DNA of 6,336 bases from Thermodesulfobacteriota bacterium (GTDB lineage: Bacteria; Desulfobacterota; Desulfocorpusculales; Desulfocorpusculum): assembly GCA_028275295.1 (NCBI GenBank), contig JAPWUY010000119.1:1-6336 (forward strand), in the 5' to 3' direction. The notes under the pieces are model-generated. The model ran no database searches and was not told the origin of the DNA. It saw only the letters and a program-made list of their open reading frames with translations. Within the stretch, counting starts at the first letter, position 1, and every line of letters starts with the position of its first letter. This document shows positions 5,151 to 6,336 of this stretch, piece after piece. A program made the translations under genes and the position numbers.

Positions 5151-5717
5151 ATGGGAGAGATCTTGAGGCTCCAAACCCCGCTGCGTGATGAGGATGTGGA
5201 GGCCCTGAGAATAGGCCAGAAAGTCCTCCTGAGCGGTGTGGTCTACACTGCCAGGGATGCTGCTCACAGGAGGATGATGGACTTGATAGAGGCGGGAAAA
5301 CCCCTCCCCATAGACATAAAAGGCCAGGTGATCTACTACGTGGGCCCTGCTCCAGCGAAGCCAGGAAGGCCAATAGGGTCTGCTGGCCCCACAACGAGCT
5401 ACAGAATGGATGTCTACTCCCCCAAACTCCTCGAGTTGGGTCTCAAGGGGATGATCGGCAAGGGCAAAAGGTCCAAGGAAGTCATCGATGCCCTGGTGAG
5501 ATATAAGGGGGTTTACTTCGGGGCTACGGGTGGAGCTGGTGCTCTGCTTGCACGCTCGGTGCTTGAGGCAGAGGTGGTCGCGTACGAGGATCTGGGCCCA
5601 GAGGCCATAAGGAGACTCGTGGTGAGAGATCTTCCCCTCATTGTGGTGAACGATGTCCTGGGGCAGGATCTCTACGAAGAGGGGGTGAAGAGGTACTCGA
5701 GACAGCCTCAAGCATGA
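5151..5717 (+). CDS. Fumarate hydratase class I, beta subunit
   Basis: This 188-residue protein matches the C-terminal swivelling domain of class I fumarases, which closes over the alpha-subunit cluster to complete the active site. Recognisable parts are SGVVYTARDAAHRRM (28-42) with a substrate-binding Arg (R35), SAGPTTSYRMD (77-87) with the catalytic-region threonines T81/T82 and Arg85, and GKGKRS (103-108) with the active-site lysine region; the 50-residue distance between R35 and R85 fits single-chain enzymes. The later FGATGGAGALLA and Glu-rich ending are also family-like. AGGAG lies 7 bases before the ATG. Alpha and beta as separate genes is the usual arrangement in anaerobic bacteria and archaea. 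Tartrate dehydratase beta is the alternative, made less likely by the sdh genes starting 43 bases downstream. Confidence 0.93.
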   Translation: MGEILRLQTPLRDEDVEALRIGQKVLLSGVVYTARDAAHRRMMDLIEAGKPLPIDIKGQVIYYVGPAPAKPGRPIGSAGPTTSYRMDVYSPKLLELGLKGMIGKGKRSKEVIDALVRYKGVYFGATGGAGALLARSVLEAEVVAYEDLGPEAIRRLVVRDLPLIVVNDVLGQDLYEEGVKRYSRQPQA

Positions 5718-5760
5718 TGAGGCCACAGGCAACTAGCAAAAATTCCAAGGAGGTTCACAG

Positions 5761-6111
5761 ATGCGCTACAGGTGGGATATAGGGTTCATCGCATGGCTTC
5801 TCATGAGGATCTCAGGGGTGCTCATAGTGCTATTCCTCCTCATGCATCTTTTCGTCCTCAGCCATCTGGGTCTGGGAAAGGAGGCCTTCGAGGGCTTCTT
5901 CTTCGTGAAAATGGCAGAGAAACCCTTGAACAAGCTCTTGGAGCTCGGACTCATAGGCTGCCTCATCTTCCACGGGTTGAATGGGATAAGGATATGCCTT
6001 GTGGACTTCGCGGGAGGGGTCTTCGTCCAGAAAAGGCTCTTCTGGGCAGCCGTTGGGGTGGGGCTTGTGATATTTGTCGTGGCTGCAGTTCCCATACTGT
6101 CACACCTGTGA
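5761..6111 (+). CDS. sdhC: Succinate dehydrogenase/fumarate reductase cytochrome b subunit (SdhC-like)
   Basis: This 116-residue membrane protein has three predicted transmembrane helices (about 11-35, 58-82 and 93-113). It belongs to the membrane anchor that binds heme b and quinone and links succinate/fumarate chemistry at SdhA/SdhB to the quinone pool. R16, S18 and G19 form the RxSG motif at the start of helix one. FHGLNGIRICLVDF (70-83) aligns with the E. coli SdhC segment containing heme ligand His84, making H71 the likely heme ligand. H29 in helix one (LLMHLF) is a second candidate not present in E. coli SdhC. A near-perfect ribosome site AAGGAGGT (5747-5754) lies 6 bases before the ATG. 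The direction of catalysis, oxidation or fumarate reduction, cannot be told from this subunit. Confidence 0.88.
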   Translation: MRYRWDIGFIAWLLMRISGVLIVLFLLMHLFVLSHLGLGKEAFEGFFFVKMAEKPLNKLLELGLIGCLIFHGLNGIRICLVDFAGGVFVQKRLFWAAVGVGLVIFVVAAVPILSHL

Positions 6112-6130
6112 AATGAAGGAGGCAGATTCC

Positions 6131-6336
6131 ATGAGGGGCAATCAGGGAATACAGAGCGGAGGGGCCATACACTGGTTTTTGCAGAGAGTGACCGGAATAT
6201 GTCTGGTAATAGTCGTCGCGGTCCACACCATTTTGGCCCACTACACCGTGCCCGAGGGGGGACTGAGCTACGAGTGGGTAGCCCACAGGCTCGGTCAGCC
6301 TCTTTGGAAGCTCTTCTATATCTTTCTCCTTTTCCT
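6131..6336 (+). CDS. sdhD: Succinate dehydrogenase/fumarate reductase membrane anchor subunit (SdhD-like, partial)
   Basis: The frame from ATG 6131 is open to the window end, giving 68 residues. GAIHWFLQRVTGICLVIVV (11-29) resembles the start of E. coli SdhD (GVHDFILVRATAIVLTLY), with the conserved His14 and Arg19 before the first transmembrane helix (about 20-38). H32 and H37 lie in or at the end of that helix. A second hydrophobic segment, LWKLFYIFLLF, starts near residue 58 and is cut off. AAGGAGG is 8 bases before this ATG; an in-frame ATG at 6113 lacks any ribosome site and is less likely. It follows sdhC by 19 bases. The C-terminal part, which should carry another heme ligand, and the flavoprotein and iron-sulfur subunits lie outside the window. 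Confidence 0.82.
   Translation, partial: MRGNQGIQSGGAIHWFLQRVTGICLVIVVAVHTILAHYTVPEGGLSYEWVAHRLGQPLWKLFYIFLLF

Noticed and set aside
5022..5732. 236-codon minus-strand frame opposite fumarase beta and the end of alpha
   Set aside because: Antisense shadow spanning the junction of two well-supported genes; no recognisable domain.

Overview
The window looks like chromosomal DNA from a GC-rich anaerobic bacterium, most likely Desulfobacterota (the former Deltaproteobacteria) or a close relative. This is inferred from gene content and protein style: a two-subunit oxygen-sensitive class I fumarase next to succinate dehydrogenase/fumarate reductase membrane subunits, a RadC starting with the GHRERLR-type segment, an IHF-beta-like HU protein, and a CxxCxxCxxxCP ferredoxin domain at the left edge. 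Arginine is written mostly as AGG/AGA (15 of 18 in the TetR gene by my hand count). I see no insertion sequence, CRISPR array, tRNA or rRNA.

Left half, minus strand (read right to left). An L,D-carboxypeptidase of family S66 (2265 to 1333) is followed, after a 139-base gap holding a near-consensus promoter, by an IHF-beta/HU-like DNA-binding protein (1193 to 885). That gene overlaps a macro-domain (ADP-ribose-binding) gene (888 to 358) by the four bases GTGA. After a 153-base gap with a strong inverted repeat and a plausible promoter comes the start of an iron-sulfur protein (204 to beyond base 1), cut by the window edge.

The divergent gap at 2266-2473 separates the two halves. It carries a likely promoter in each direction.

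Right half, plus strand. First comes a 77-residue cysteine-rich protein built from three copies of one C-x2-C-x10-C unit (2474-2707), then RadC (2813-3535). A second block begins at a TTGACA-N16-TATTAT promoter with a TetR-type palindrome directly behind the -10 box. It encodes a TetR regulator (3633-4277), fumarase alpha (4274-5113, ATGA overlap with the regulator), fumarase beta (5151-5717), SdhC (5761-6111) and the start of SdhD (6131 to the window end). The SdhA and SdhB subunits presumably follow outside the window.

The right-hand block makes metabolic sense: fumarase interconverts malate and fumarate, and the succinate dehydrogenase/fumarate reductase interconverts fumarate and succinate with the quinone pool. 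The TetR gene is first in the same apparent transcript and is probably autoregulated. The left-hand genes concern cell-wall peptide recycling, nucleoid structure and ADP-ribose chemistry. The most notable local points are the triple-repeat cysteine protein, the coupling of a nucleoid protein to a macro-domain protein, the palindrome upstream of the iron-sulfur gene, and TetR control of central carbon/respiratory genes.
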